Assembly: GCF_041928815.1 (NCBI RefSeq)
Contig: NZ_JBHFEI010000004.1
Coordinates: forward strand, 306,493-370,492
Direction: 5' to 3'
DNA from: JBHFEI01 sp041928815
GTDB taxonomy: Bacteria; Pseudomonadota; Alphaproteobacteria; Rhizobiales; Rhizobiaceae
Length of the DNA stretch: 64,000 bases
In this document: positions 1 to 7,790 of the stretch, piece after piece
How positions within the stretch are numbered: position 1 is the first letter of the stretch
Layout of the letters: the number at the start of each line of letters is the position of its first letter
Notes under the pieces: model-generated
Databases searched by the model: none
Told to the model about the DNA's origin: nothing
Seen by the model: only the letters and a program-made list of their open reading frames with translations
Position numbers and translations under genes: made by a program

Positions 1-312
1 GGCGATCGTCTCGAGAAGCGTGGCGAGCGCCGCGTCTTCCGCCGCGCCGCCCCGCGCGATCGCGCGGAAATGAGCGTCGATCGCCTCGCGCAGCGCAAGG
101 AACAGCGGCCGGTCTTCCGCCCGAGGCGCCGCCAGAGCCGGCAGGACCTCCGCGCAATGGCGCCGCGCGGCATCGGCAAATCCGTCGATCGCCGCCGGAT
201 CGGCGAAACGGTCGATCCGGCGTGCCGGATCGAAGCGCAGCACGACGGCATTGGCGACGTCGAGGGCGAGCGCGCCGCCGGAAAAACGATGCGGGGTCCA
301 GGTGAAGCTCAT
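1..312 (-). CDS. ABATE-domain (CGNR-type) transcription regulator, partial
   Basis: This reading frame runs off the left edge of the window, so only the N-terminal 104 residues are visible. It begins MSFTWTPHRFSGGALALDVA and continues with a conserved VVLRFDPARRIDRFADP stretch. This is the signature of the ABATE domain found in putative stress-induced regulators that usually end in a CGNR zinc finger; the zinc finger would lie outside the window. The ATG at 312 is preceded by AGGA at ribosome-binding distance. A perfect 28-bp palindrome starts ten bases upstream of the start codon, which suggests autoregulation. It diverges from the LivH-like permease at 379. Family assignment is by sequence appearance; the ligand and targets are unknown. 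Confidence 0.72.
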   Translation of the reverse strand, partial: MSFTWTPHRFSGGALALDVANAVVLRFDPARRIDRFADPAAIDGFADAARRHCAEVLPALAAPRAEDRPLFLALREAIDAHFRAIARGGAAEDAALATLLETIA

Positions 313-321
313 GGCAAATCC

Positions 322-349
322 TAACTGGTAAAAGCAATTTTACCAGTTA
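322..349. promoter_or_regulatory. Perfect 28-bp palindromic operator candidate
   Basis: Arms TAACTGGTAAAA (322-333) and TTTTACCAGTTA (338-349) are exact reverse complements around the 4-base spacer GCAA. The site lies between the divergent regulator start at 312 and the permease start at 379, where it would overlap the regulator's own promoter or leader. Symmetry, length and position fit a dimeric regulator's operator. The binding protein is inferred to be the neighbouring ABATE regulator. Confidence 0.7.
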
Positions 350-378
350 TATTCGGTCTGTCATCCCCGGATCGCGCC

Positions 379-1275
379 ATGGCCTATTTTCTCCAGCAGC
401 TCGCCAATGCCGTTCCCGTCGCCGCCCTCTACGCGGTGCTTGCCTTCGGTTACGCCGTCGCCTTCACGGTGACGCGACGGGCGGACTTGACCCATGGCGC
501 GCTGTTCGCCTTTGCCGGGCAGGTCTTCGTTCTGTTCGCCGATGTCGGCTGGAACCGGCTCTGGCTGGTGCTGCCGGCGACGCTTGCCTTCGCCGCCGCG
601 ATGGCCTTCACCTACACGGTCGGTGCCGGCGTCCTCGTGGCGCAAAGGGTGATGCGGCCGCTCGCCTTCTCCTCGGCCAATTCGGTGATCGTCGCCTCGC
701 TCGGCGTTCTTCTCGTCTTGATGGAAACCGCGCGCCTGGCGACGGAGACGCGCAGCCTCTGGCTGCCCCTCTTCCTCAACGCGCCGGTGGTGCTTGTTGA
801 CGATCCCGCCTTCCCGGTGACGCTGACGGTGATCCAGATGCTGAACGCGGCGCTGATGCTCGCCCTCGTGGCGGCCGGCCAGGCGGTGCTCGCGCGGACA
901 CGGGCCGGACGGATCTGGCGGGCGGTCGCCGACGATCGCGGCGCGGCGGCGCTGTGCGGCATCGATCCCGGCCGTGTTTTTGTTCTCTCCTATGCCGCGG
1001 CCGCCGGGATCGCCGCCATATCGGGCATCCTCGCCGCCTCCTATTACGGGACGATGGATTTCGGCGCAGGGCTGGTCTTCGGCGTCAAGGTCCTGTTCAT
1101 CGCCGCGATCGGCGGGCAGGGCGCGCCGCTGCGGGCCGCCGGCGGTGCGGCGGCGGTCGGCCTCGCCGAAACGCTCTGGAGCGCCTACGGACCGATCCTC
1201 TGGCGTGATTTCGCCGTCTTCGGCGGTCTCGTCATCGTCCTGGTTCTCGTCCGTCGGGAGAAGGTCGTGCCGTGA
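379..1275 (+). CDS. LivH-like branched-chain amino acid ABC transporter permease
   Basis: This 298-residue protein is almost entirely hydrophobic, with about eight membrane segments. It carries the LivH-type cytoplasmic loop (WRAVADDRGAAALCGIDPGR) followed by the GGQGAPLRAAGGA segment typical of permeases of the HAAT class. Such proteins normally pair with LivM, two ATPases (LivG, LivF) and a periplasmic binding protein, but none is visible on the right and the next gene is moaE on the opposite strand. The stop TGA at 1273-1275 overlaps a GTG at 1272, as if a second coding region once followed by translational coupling. It may be an orphan left by a deletion or may work with subunits encoded elsewhere. 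Its promoter region contains the 28-bp palindrome, so the divergent regulator may control it. Confidence 0.8.
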   Translation: MAYFLQQLANAVPVAALYAVLAFGYAVAFTVTRRADLTHGALFAFAGQVFVLFADVGWNRLWLVLPATLAFAAAMAFTYTVGAGVLVAQRVMRPLAFSSANSVIVASLGVLLVLMETARLATETRSLWLPLFLNAPVVLVDDPAFPVTLTVIQMLNAALMLALVAAGQAVLARTRAGRIWRAVADDRGAAALCGIDPGRVFVLSYAAAAGIAAISGILAASYYGTMDFGAGLVFGVKVLFIAAIGGQGAPLRAAGGAAAVGLAETLWSAYGPILWRDFAVFGGLVIVLVLVRREKVVP

Positions 1276-1294
1276 TCCCGCTCGGAGATGGGCC

Positions 1295-1750
1295 TCAGCG
1301 CGACCAGCGGTCGCGCGCGCTGTCGTCCGCATCCCGCGCGGAGACCCAGCCGCCGGGCGTATCGTCGATCCCGTGCTCCTTCTTCCAGAAGGGTGCGCCG
1401 GTCTTGAGGAAATCCATGATGAAGCTCGCGCCGTCGAAGGCGGCGTGCCGGTGGCGCGAGGCGGCGGCGACGAGCACGATGGTCTCGCCCGGCAGGATGC
1501 GGCCGAAGCGGTGGATGGCGCAGGCGTCGATCAGGTCGAAACGATTCATGGCCTCGGCGCAGATGCGCGCGATCTCGGCTTCCGCCATGCCCGGATAATG
1601 CTCGAGCTCGAGCGCGCTGAGCGTGCCGTCCTCGTCCCGGCAGAGGCCGGAGAAGGTGACGACCGCGCCGATCTCCGGCCGCCCGGCCGACAGGGCCGCG
1701 ATCTCGGCCGCAACGTCGATATCCTCCCGCTGCACCCGCACGCGCGCCAT
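1295..1750 (-). CDS. moaE: Molybdopterin synthase catalytic (large) subunit MoaE
   Basis: MoaE transfers sulfur from the MoaD C-terminus to cyclic pyranopterin monophosphate to form molybdopterin in the cytoplasm. The 151-residue protein shows the family landmarks in order: VTFSGLCRD near residue 33, LEHYPGMAE, HRFG, LPGETIVLVAAASRHR and FLKTGAPFWKKE, which contains the conserved active-site lysines. Length is normal. The gene starts 4 bp after the moaD stop, so moaD and moaE are cotranscribed and probably translated in equal amounts, as expected for the heterotetramer. The oxidoreductase at 9989 is one likely consumer of the cofactor. Confidence 0.95.
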   Translation of the reverse strand: MARVRVQREDIDVAAEIAALSAGRPEIGAVVTFSGLCRDEDGTLSALELEHYPGMAEAEIARICAEAMNRFDLIDACAIHRFGRILPGETIVLVAAASRHRHAAFDGASFIMDFLKTGAPFWKKEHGIDDTPGGWVSARDADDSARDRWSR

Positions 1751-1754
1751 GGCG

Positions 1755-2015
1755 TCAGCCTCCGGTCATCGGCGGGAAGAGGGCGATCTCACGGGCGTCG
1801 CCGATCGGCTCGCCGTGCTCGGCATGCTCCTGGTCAAGCGCGACCCGGATGACGTTCTCGTGCTCGAGCGCCGCCGCATAGCCGTCGCCGAGCGTCTTCA
1901 GGTGGGCGATGAGGTCGGCGACGGTGACGACGCTTTCCGGTAGATCGCGCTCCTCGGCGGCGATCCCGATCCGCTCGCGCACCCAGGCGAAATAGGCGAG
2001 CGACACCGTCCTCAT
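1755..2015 (-). CDS. moaD: Molybdopterin synthase sulfur carrier subunit MoaD
   Basis: This 86-residue ubiquitin-like protein carries the thiocarboxylate sulfur used by MoaE. It starts MRTVSLAYFAWVRERIG, has the small alpha/beta fold length of the family and ends in the required double glycine (FPPMTGG), whose last Gly is adenylated and thiolated. The ATG at 2015 overlaps the pgsA stop in an ATGA arrangement, and moaE follows after 4 bp. The order pgsA-moaD-moaE is common in rhizobia. Position, partner and the GG tail make the call secure despite the short length. Confidence 0.94.
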   Translation of the reverse strand: MRTVSLAYFAWVRERIGIAAEERDLPESVVTVADLIAHLKTLGDGYAAALEHENVIRVALDQEHAEHGEPIGDAREIALFPPMTGG

Positions 2016-2605
2016 TCGTCGATCACATGCTTCAGCCCGGCGCGGAAATAGTCGTAGCCGGTATACATGGTCAGGATCGCCGCGACCCAGAGCAGGAAGA
2101 TCCCGAACTGGGTGGTGTAGGGCAGGAACTTGTCGGCCGCCGGTCCCGCGAGCAGGACGGCGATGGCGATCATCTGGATCGCCGTCTTCCACTTGGCGAT
2201 GCGCGTCACGGGGACGCTGACCTTGAGCGCGGCCAGATATTCGCGCAGGCCGGAGACGAGGATCTCGCGGCAGAGGATGATGATCGCCGCCCAGAGCGAC
2301 CAGCCGGCAATGGTCTTCTCGGTGTCCGCCGCCATCAGCAGGAGCGCGGTGGCGACGAGAAGCTTGTCGGCGATCGGGTCGAGCATGCGGCCGATATTGG
2401 ACGTCTGGTTCCAGATCCGCGCCAGATAGCCGTCGAAGAAATCGGTGATCGAGGCGAGCGCGAACAGGCCGAGCGCCGTCCATCGCGCGAAATCGGAACT
2501 CGCGAGCCGCCCTTCCATGAAAAAGCAGAGCACGATCAGCGGCACGGCGAGGATGCGGCCATAGGTGAGCAGGTTCGGGATGTTGTAGGCGGCGGGCGTG
2601 GACAT
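2012..2605 (-). CDS. pgsA: CDP-diacylglycerol-glycerol-3-phosphate 3-phosphatidyltransferase
   Basis: PgsA condenses CDP-diacylglycerol with glycerol 3-phosphate to give phosphatidylglycerol phosphate at the inner membrane. The 197-residue protein has several membrane helices and the CDP-alcohol phosphotransferase signature DGYLAR-x8-GRMLDPIADK, with all four metal-binding aspartates present. I chose the ATG at 2605 (MSTPAAYNIPNLLTYGR) because the NIPNLLT start is the normal N-terminus; a longer frame to 2668 adds 21 unconserved residues. The gene is 134 bp downstream of uvrC on the same strand and overlaps moaD by 4 bp. Confidence 0.93.
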   Translation of the reverse strand: MSTPAAYNIPNLLTYGRILAVPLIVLCFFMEGRLASSDFARWTALGLFALASITDFFDGYLARIWNQTSNIGRMLDPIADKLLVATALLLMAADTEKTIAGWSLWAAIIILCREILVSGLREYLAALKVSVPVTRIAKWKTAIQMIAIAVLLAGPAADKFLPYTTQFGIFLLWVAAILTMYTGYDYFRAGLKHVIDE

Positions 2606-2739
2606 GGCACTCGATTCTGTGGGTTCGTTCTGCCAAGAGAACGGCTTTGTGACGCCAAGGTCAACCATAGGCGCCCTGGCCGGGCCGAATTGTGACAGAG
2701 ATCGGCTGAACCGGGAATGAAGCGCGCGACGGACGCCGC

Positions 2740-4764
2740 CTATTTCGCGCCGTCCTCGTGGAAATGATTGTAGACCAGCCGCGCCACCGTCTCGGAAATG
2801 CCGTCGACGGCGATGAGGTCGTTGAAGCCGGCGCGCGACACGGCCTTGGCGGTGCCGAAATGGTGGAGCAGCGCGCGCTTGCGCGTCGGGCCGATGCCGG
2901 CGATCTCGTCGAGCGGGTTCTTCACCATCTCCTTCTTCCGCCGCGCACGGTGCGAGCCGATGGCGAAGCGGTGCGCCTCGTCGCGCAGGCGCTGGACGAA
3001 ATAGAGCACGGGGTCGCGCGGCGGCAGGGTGAAACTGTCGCTGGGCGTGAAGAAGCGCTCGCGGCCGGCCTCGCGGTCGGCGCCCTTGGCGACGCCGATC
3101 GCGGTGACGCAGTCCTCGATGTCGAGGTCCTTCAGGATCGCGCGCACCGCCGTCATCTGCCCCTGGCCGCCATCGATCAGGATCACGTCGGGCCAGGCGG
3201 GAAAGCCGGCGTCCTCGGCCGGTTCCACGCTGCGGTCCGGCTTGCCTTCCTCCTTGACGAGCCGCGAGAAGCGCCGCGTCATCACCTCGCGCATCATGCC
3301 GAAGTCGTCGCCGGGGGTGATCTCGGTCGAGCGGATGTTGAACTTGCGGTACTGGTTCTTGACGAAGCCTTCCGGGCCGGCGACGACCATGCCGCCGACG
3401 GCATTCGTGCCCATGATGTGGGAATTGTCGTAGATCTCGATGCGGCGCGGCACGCGTTCGAGCTTGAACGTCGCGGCGAAGCCTTCGAGGAGGCGGGCCT
3501 GCGAGGCCGTCTCGGCGAGCTTGCGGCCATGCGCCTCGCGGGCGTTCGCCATCGCATGGTCGACAAGGTCCTTCTTCTCGCCCCGCTGCGGCACGAGGAT
3601 CGCCACCTTGTGCGCCGATTTCTCGCTCAGCGCCTCGGCGAGCAGCGCCTGTTCCTCGACCGGTTCGCAGATCAGGATCTGCCGGGGGCAGGGCTTGTCG
3701 TCATAGAACTGGGCGAGGAAGGCACTGAGGATCTCGGCCGGGGAGAGCGAGGGATCGGCCTTCGGAAAATAGGCGCGGTTGCCCCAGTTCTGTCCGGTGC
3801 GGAAGAAAAACACCTGGATGCAGGAGATGCCGCCTTCGTGATGGATGGCGAAGACGTCCGCCTCCTCGACGCCGGCGGGGTTGATGCCCTGGTGGCTCTG
3901 CACGTGGGAGAGCGCCGCAAGCCGGTCGCGATAGATCGCGGCGCGCTCGAAGTCGAGTTCCTCCGCCGCCGTGCTCATCGCCCCGGCGATGGCGGTCTTC
4001 ACCGCCTGGCTGCGGCCGGAGAGGAAGTCCTTCGCCTCGCCGACCAGCCGGCCGTAGTCGGCGTCGCTGACCTCGTGGGTGCAGGGCGCGGCGCAGCGCT
4101 TGATCTGGTGCAGCAGGCAGGGCCGCGTGCGGCTCTCGAAGACGCTGTCGGTGCAGGTGCGCAGCAGGAAGGCGCGCTGCAGCGAGTTGATCGTCCGCCC
4201 GACGGCGCCGGCCGAGGCGAAAGGGCCGAAATAATCGCCCTTCTTCGCCCGCGCCCCGCGATGCTTGTAGAGTGCGGGCGCCCGGCTGTCACCGGTGACG
4301 AGGATATAGGGGAACGACTTGTCGTCGCGCAGGAGCACGTTGTAGCGCGGCCGCAGCCGCTTGATCAGGTTCGCCTCGAGCAGCAGCGCCTCGATCTCGG
4401 TGCGGGTGACGACGAATTCCATATGCGCGGTCTCGCGGATCATCCGTGTGATCCGGTTCGAGTGGCCGCGCCCTTGCGCATAATTGGTCACGCGCTTCTT
4501 CAGGCTGCGCGCCTTGCCGACATAGAGCACGTCGCCGGCCGCATTGGTCATGCGGTAGACGCCCGGCGCGTTCGGGAGATGCCGGACGAAGGCCTGGATC
4601 AGTTCGGCGCCGGTCAGGCCGCCGGCGTCGCGTTCGGGCTCCGCCCAGTCGATGGCGGCGCGCGCGGGCGCCTCCGCCTCGCCGGAGGTCTCGTCGAAGC
4701 CTTCCTCGTCGTCGGTCTCCTCGTCGTAAAGGATGCCGCCCTCGGCCGGCACGCGACCAATCAT
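2740..4764 (-). CDS. uvrC: UvrABC system protein C (excinuclease)
   Basis: UvrC makes both incisions in nucleotide excision repair. The 674-residue protein has an acidic N-terminal extension of about 50 residues, then a GIY-YIG nuclease domain (GVYRM near 68, YVGKARSLKKRV near 81) for the 3' cut. A UVR domain near 255-290 (ELDFERAAIYRDRLAAL) binds UvrB. A central RNase H-like endonuclease domain makes the 5' cut (IEIYDNSHIMGT and ILIDGGQGQ), and a C-terminal helix-hairpin-helix pair follows (GIGPTRKRALLHHFG). The extension is longer than in the E. coli protein, but such tails occur in alphaproteobacteria. Its ATG at 4764 overlaps the stop of the upstream SDR gene. Confidence 0.96.
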   Translation of the reverse strand: MIGRVPAEGGILYDEETDDEEGFDETSGEAEAPARAAIDWAEPERDAGGLTGAELIQAFVRHLPNAPGVYRMTNAAGDVLYVGKARSLKKRVTNYAQGRGHSNRITRMIRETAHMEFVVTRTEIEALLLEANLIKRLRPRYNVLLRDDKSFPYILVTGDSRAPALYKHRGARAKKGDYFGPFASAGAVGRTINSLQRAFLLRTCTDSVFESRTRPCLLHQIKRCAAPCTHEVSDADYGRLVGEAKDFLSGRSQAVKTAIAGAMSTAAEELDFERAAIYRDRLAALSHVQSHQGINPAGVEEADVFAIHHEGGISCIQVFFFRTGQNWGNRAYFPKADPSLSPAEILSAFLAQFYDDKPCPRQILICEPVEEQALLAEALSEKSAHKVAILVPQRGEKKDLVDHAMANAREAHGRKLAETASQARLLEGFAATFKLERVPRRIEIYDNSHIMGTNAVGGMVVAGPEGFVKNQYRKFNIRSTEITPGDDFGMMREVMTRRFSRLVKEEGKPDRSVEPAEDAGFPAWPDVILIDGGQGQMTAVRAILKDLDIEDCVTAIGVAKGADREAGRERFFTPSDSFTLPPRDPVLYFVQRLRDEAHRFAIGSHRARRKKEMVKNPLDEIAGIGPTRKRALLHHFGTAKAVSRAGFNDLIAVDGISETVARLVYNHFHEDGAK

Positions 4765-5525
4765 TCCACGATCTCCATGATGTCCGGCGTCTCCCAGGCG
4801 AGATGCTGGCCGCCGTCGAGCGCGATCATTTGCCCGGTGATCGACGGCGTGTCGAACAGAAAACGGATCGTGCGCCCGAATTCGGCGAGATCCGGTCCCC
4901 TCTTCAACAGGACGGCGGCCACCTGCGCCTCGAAGTCGGCCCGGTTCTGCCGGTCGTTCGGCAGCGTCGGCCCGGGGCCGATGGCGCAGACCCTGATCCG
5001 CGGCGCCAGCGCCTGGGCCATGGTCTGCGTCGCCATCCAGAGCGCCGCCTTGGACAACATATAGGAATAGAATCGCGGATTGGGAGCCAGCACCCGCTGG
5101 TCGACGAGGTTGACGATCAGGCCGGACTGGTCGTCGCCAAGTGCCGCGGCGAAATCGCGGGCGAGCAGCGAGGGCGCGCGGACATGCACGTCGAAATGGG
5201 CGTCCCAGGTGCCACCGTTGAGCGTTTCGAGACTGTCCTTCAGGAACACGGAGGCATTGTTGACGAGCAGTCCGACGGGGCCGAGCGCCGCCGCCGCCGC
5301 CGGCAGCAGCCGCGCGCAGGCGTCCGGATCGGCAAGATCGGCGGCAAGCGCCACCGCGGTTGCGCCCGACCGGCGGAGCGTCGCGGCGAGCGCCTCGGCC
5401 TCGTCGAGCGAGCGGTGCGCATGGATCGCCACGGCGAAGCCGTGCGCGGCGAGATCCTCGACGATCGCCCTGCCGATGCGCCGCGCTCCCCCCGTCACGA
5501 GGGCTGTCTTCCTGGGACGTGTCAC
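4761..5525 (-). CDS. SDR family oxidoreductase (FolM/pteridine reductase-like)
   Basis: This is a short-chain dehydrogenase of 254 residues. It has the nucleotide-binding motif TALVTGGARRIGRAI near the N-terminus, the NNAS motif, and the active-site Y-x3-K as YMLSK in FYSYMLSKAAL. The GARRIG form of the glycine motif, with Arg after Ala, and the NNASVF block are typical of NADPH-dependent pteridine reductase or FolM-like enzymes, but the substrate is not proven. I chose the GTG at 5525 because the dinucleotide motif follows within 12 residues. The frame stays open to 5786 but upstream residues look non-coding. It overlaps uvrC by 4 bp and is probably the first gene of this operon. Confidence 0.82.
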   Translation of the reverse strand: MTRPRKTALVTGGARRIGRAIVEDLAAHGFAVAIHAHRSLDEAEALAATLRRSGATAVALAADLADPDACARLLPAAAAALGPVGLLVNNASVFLKDSLETLNGGTWDAHFDVHVRAPSLLARDFAAALGDDQSGLIVNLVDQRVLAPNPRFYSYMLSKAALWMATQTMAQALAPRIRVCAIGPGPTLPNDRQNRADFEAQVAAVLLKRGPDLAEFGRTIRFLFDTPSITGQMIALDGGQHLAWETPDIMEIVE

Positions 5526-5893
5526 TCCGCCGTCATCTCCATCCGCTTCACCGCGTCCTTTACGGTGCAACAGGTGGCGTGGATGTTGCAAGCCGTGACC
5601 CCGCATCAATCCCTTCGGAAGAATGAACGGAAATTGCGGAAATCGAGAAAACGCGGCCGATCGTGGTAAACAATCAGTAAATACTGAAATATGGTTAAAA
5701 ATCATCCTGTTGCCGTAAAGCAACGTCTCGTTTCGGACACGCTGTTGCCTCGGAAATTTCACATTTTGGCTCTTGAGAATCCGCATTCCAGGATCATTTC
5801 TTCAGTCACCGGGCGGGTTTGATTCAATATTTACCGATGTCCGAGACCGCGCCTTCAACCGGGCGGGGGCATCGTTCAATGAAGGAGAATAGT
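5526..5893. other. Gene-free divergent promoter region
   Basis: This 368-bp spacer separates the leftward SDR-uvrC operon from the rightward porin. The stretch 5640-5850 is clearly richer in A and T than its surroundings and probably holds promoters for both directions. Small inverted repeats are visible: CAGTA/TACTG at 5675-5686 and GTTGC/GCAAC at 5709-5724. I cannot assign a promoter hexamer pair with confidence. Confidence 0.5.
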
Positions 5894-6538
5894 ATGCGTA
5901 CTCTGATCACGAGCCTGATGGCATCGGCCGCACTGGCCCTGTCGTTCTCGGCTGCTTCGGCTGCCGATGCGATCGACGAAATCCCGGCTGCTCCGGCGGC
6001 CGACTACACCCAGCCGGCCGGCAGCGACTGGTCGGGCGCCTATGTCGGCGGCACGGCCAGCTGGCAGCACGGCAAGGGCAAGTGGACGAGCGGCAACACC
6101 GCGGCCGGCTTCGGCGGCGGCGTCTACGGCGGCTACAACATGCAGAACGGCCAGATCGTCTATGGCGGTGAAGCCGACCTCGGCTATTCCGGCGTCGACG
6201 CCACCTCGAACGGCGGTGCCCGGGAGTTCAAGCAGGGCGTGAACGGCTCGATCCGTGGCCGCGTCGGCTACGACATGGATCCGGTCCTCGTCTATGGTAC
6301 CGCCGGTCTCGCCGCGACCAGCGCCAAGATGAAGGACGCGACCTCGTCCGACAAGAACACGCTGCTCGGCTGGACGGCCGGTGCCGGTGCCGAAACCAAG
6401 GTCACCGACAACATCACCGCCCGCGTCGAGTATCGCTACACCGACTACGGCAAGAAGGACTTCAACCTTGACAGCGGCAAGTTCTCGTCGGGCTTCGACG
6501 AGCACAGCGTCCGCGTCGGCGTCGGCGTCAAGTTCTAA
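5894..6538 (+). CDS. Outer membrane beta-barrel protein, Omp25/31 family
   Basis: This 214-residue precursor starts at the ATG at 5894, preceded by AAGGAG with good spacing. It has a signal peptide MRTLITSLMASAALALSFSA ending in ASAAD. The mature part has the family features: a short proline/alanine-rich lead, DWSGAYVGG, alternating aromatic/glycine beta-strands such as GGGVYGGYN and IRGRVGYDM, and the terminal strand HSVRVGVGVKF ending in Phe, recognised by the BAM machinery. Omp25-like proteins are abundant structural porin-like proteins of rhizobial outer membranes. The strong RBS and the terminator directly downstream fit a monocistronic, highly expressed gene. Confidence 0.92.
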   Translation: MRTLITSLMASAALALSFSAASAADAIDEIPAAPAADYTQPAGSDWSGAYVGGTASWQHGKGKWTSGNTAAGFGGGVYGGYNMQNGQIVYGGEADLGYSGVDATSNGGAREFKQGVNGSIRGRVGYDMDPVLVYGTAGLAATSAKMKDATSSDKNTLLGWTAGAGAETKVTDNITARVEYRYTDYGKKDFNLDSGKFSSGFDEHSVRVGVGVKF

Positions 6539-6565
6539 GACCGCCTTCATCGGCGATCGTCAGGA

Positions 6566-6596
6566 GGGCAGGGAGCGATCGCTTCCTGCCCTTTTC
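6566..6596 (+). terminator. Rho-independent terminator after the porin gene
   Basis: GGCAGGGAGCG pairs with CGCTTCCTGCC with one G-T wobble around a 2-4 base loop. CTTTT follows directly, and the hairpin sits 28 bp after the porin stop. Confidence 0.85.
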
Positions 6597-6629
6597 CGTT
6601 TTCCCGCGGCACCGACGACAGGCCCAGCG

Positions 6630-7142
6630 TCAGTCCGCCGGTGGCGCAGCCCCGTCGACCACGGCATCGATGAACACCCGCTTTTCCTGCGTGTAGCGGT
6701 CGCCGTCATAGGGAAAGGCACGCGCGAGCGCCTGTTTCAGCTCCGCATAGGCGCGGGCCGCAACGGGATCGGCGCGCATCCTGTCGCGAAAGACCAGGCG
6801 CCGCTGATGCGTCCGGTTGCCGGGGCGGAAAAGATAGACCCGCACGCCCGGTGTCGCGCTCGCATCGAGAAATGCCCACATGCCGTCGTCGTGGCGGTTG
6901 CCGCGCGGGGCATATCCGGTCGCCACCAGCGCCTCGCCCGCGGCCGCAATGTCTTCAAGGGTGCCGACCGTCACGTCGATGTCGATGACCGGCTTCGCCG
7001 GCATGCCGGGAACGGCGGTGCTGCCGATATGGTCGATCGTGATGATGCTGCCGCCGATCAGGGATCGCAGATCGGCCGCGATGCGGGCGAAATGCGCCGG
7101 CCAGTCGGGATCGGCGGCGACGATCTCGACGCGGCTCGGCAT
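6630..7142 (-). CDS. GrpB family (UPF0157) protein
   Basis: This 170-residue protein shows the GrpB family core DHIGSTAVPGMPAKPVIDID near residues 40-60, the nucleotidyltransferase-like GS motif with spaced aspartates. HQRRLVFRDRMRADP and YTQEKRVFID follow, in the usual order. The family is related to nucleotidyltransferases and in some members is fused to CoaE, but the biochemical role is not established. The ATG at 7142 follows GGGGAAG. The gene lies 25 bp after the GST gene on the same strand and is probably cotranscribed with it. Confidence 0.85.
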   Translation of the reverse strand: MPSRVEIVAADPDWPAHFARIAADLRSLIGGSIITIDHIGSTAVPGMPAKPVIDIDVTVGTLEDIAAAGEALVATGYAPRGNRHDDGMWAFLDASATPGVRVYLFRPGNRTHQRRLVFRDRMRADPVAARAYAELKQALARAFPYDGDRYTQEKRVFIDAVVDGAAPPAD

Positions 7143-7167
7143 GGGCTTCCCCTGAGGCTTCGCGGCG

Positions 7168-7761
7168 TCAGGCGTAGAAGGACGGATAGGCAGGGAAATG
7201 CGCCTCGAAAGCTCCGGGCCAGGCGGCAAGGCGCGGCCGTCCTTCCTGCCAGGTACCGGCGAAGCGCAGCTCGATGTAGCGCAGCATGGCGGCGAGGGCG
7301 AAATGGCCGGCATGGAGATCGGGGCCGGCCTGCGGGATGTTCGCCTCGAGATGGTCGAGCGCCCGCACGACCTTTGCCCATTGCCGGTCGATCCAGGGCT
7401 GGTGCTGCCTCTCCGGCGGTCGCGTGCGGCGCTCGTAGACGATCGAGAGCAGGCTGTCGCAAATGCCGTCGCAGAGCGCCTCCACCACGTCGATGTCCGT
7501 TGGCGTCGCGGTTTCGGTGCCGGCATAGAGCCGGCCGCCCGTCTCCCGGTCGATGAAGCGCATGATGGCGCGGCTGTCGTAGATCGCGCTGCCGTCCTCG
7601 GTGACGAGAACCGGGATCTTGCCGAGCGGATTGGCGGCGATCAGCTCCGGCGGGCTGGCGCTCGTCTCCGTCAGCACGCTTTGCGCCGCAAGCCCGCAAT
7701 GGTGCGCGGCCATGCGGACCTTGTTGGAATAGGGCGAGGCGGGGGAGTAGAAGATCTTCAT
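7168..7761 (-). CDS. Glutathione S-transferase family protein
   Basis: The 197-residue protein has an N-terminal thioredoxin-like GST domain. SPASPYSNKVR holds the putative catalytic Ser/Tyr region, NPLGKIPVLV carries the cis-proline that contacts glutathione, and YDSRAIMRFID is the glutathione gamma-glutamyl contact. An all-helical C-terminal domain with the ALAAMLRYIELRF hydrophobic core follows. The start at 7761 (MKIFYSP) gives the standard N-terminus; a second ATG seven codons upstream is less likely. Substrate is unknown. It precedes the GrpB gene by 25 bp and follows the RNase T2 gene by 29 bp on the same strand. Confidence 0.88.
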   Translation of the reverse strand: MKIFYSPASPYSNKVRMAAHHCGLAAQSVLTETSASPPELIAANPLGKIPVLVTEDGSAIYDSRAIMRFIDRETGGRLYAGTETATPTDIDVVEALCDGICDSLLSIVYERRTRPPERQHQPWIDRQWAKVVRALDHLEANIPQAGPDLHAGHFALAAMLRYIELRFAGTWQEGRPRLAAWPGAFEAHFPAYPSFYA

Positions 7762-7790
7762 CACAAGGCTCTGAGGTTTCAAAGAGGGGA

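Noticed and set aside
361..1332. Long minus-strand reading frame opposite the LivH-like gene
   Set aside because: It is a GC-driven shadow with Arg/Gly/Asp-rich, charge-dominated translation and no domain; the plus strand encodes a clear permease.
1272..1598. Possible livM start overlapping the livH stop
   Set aside because: The frame continues as the antisense of moaE and has no membrane segments.
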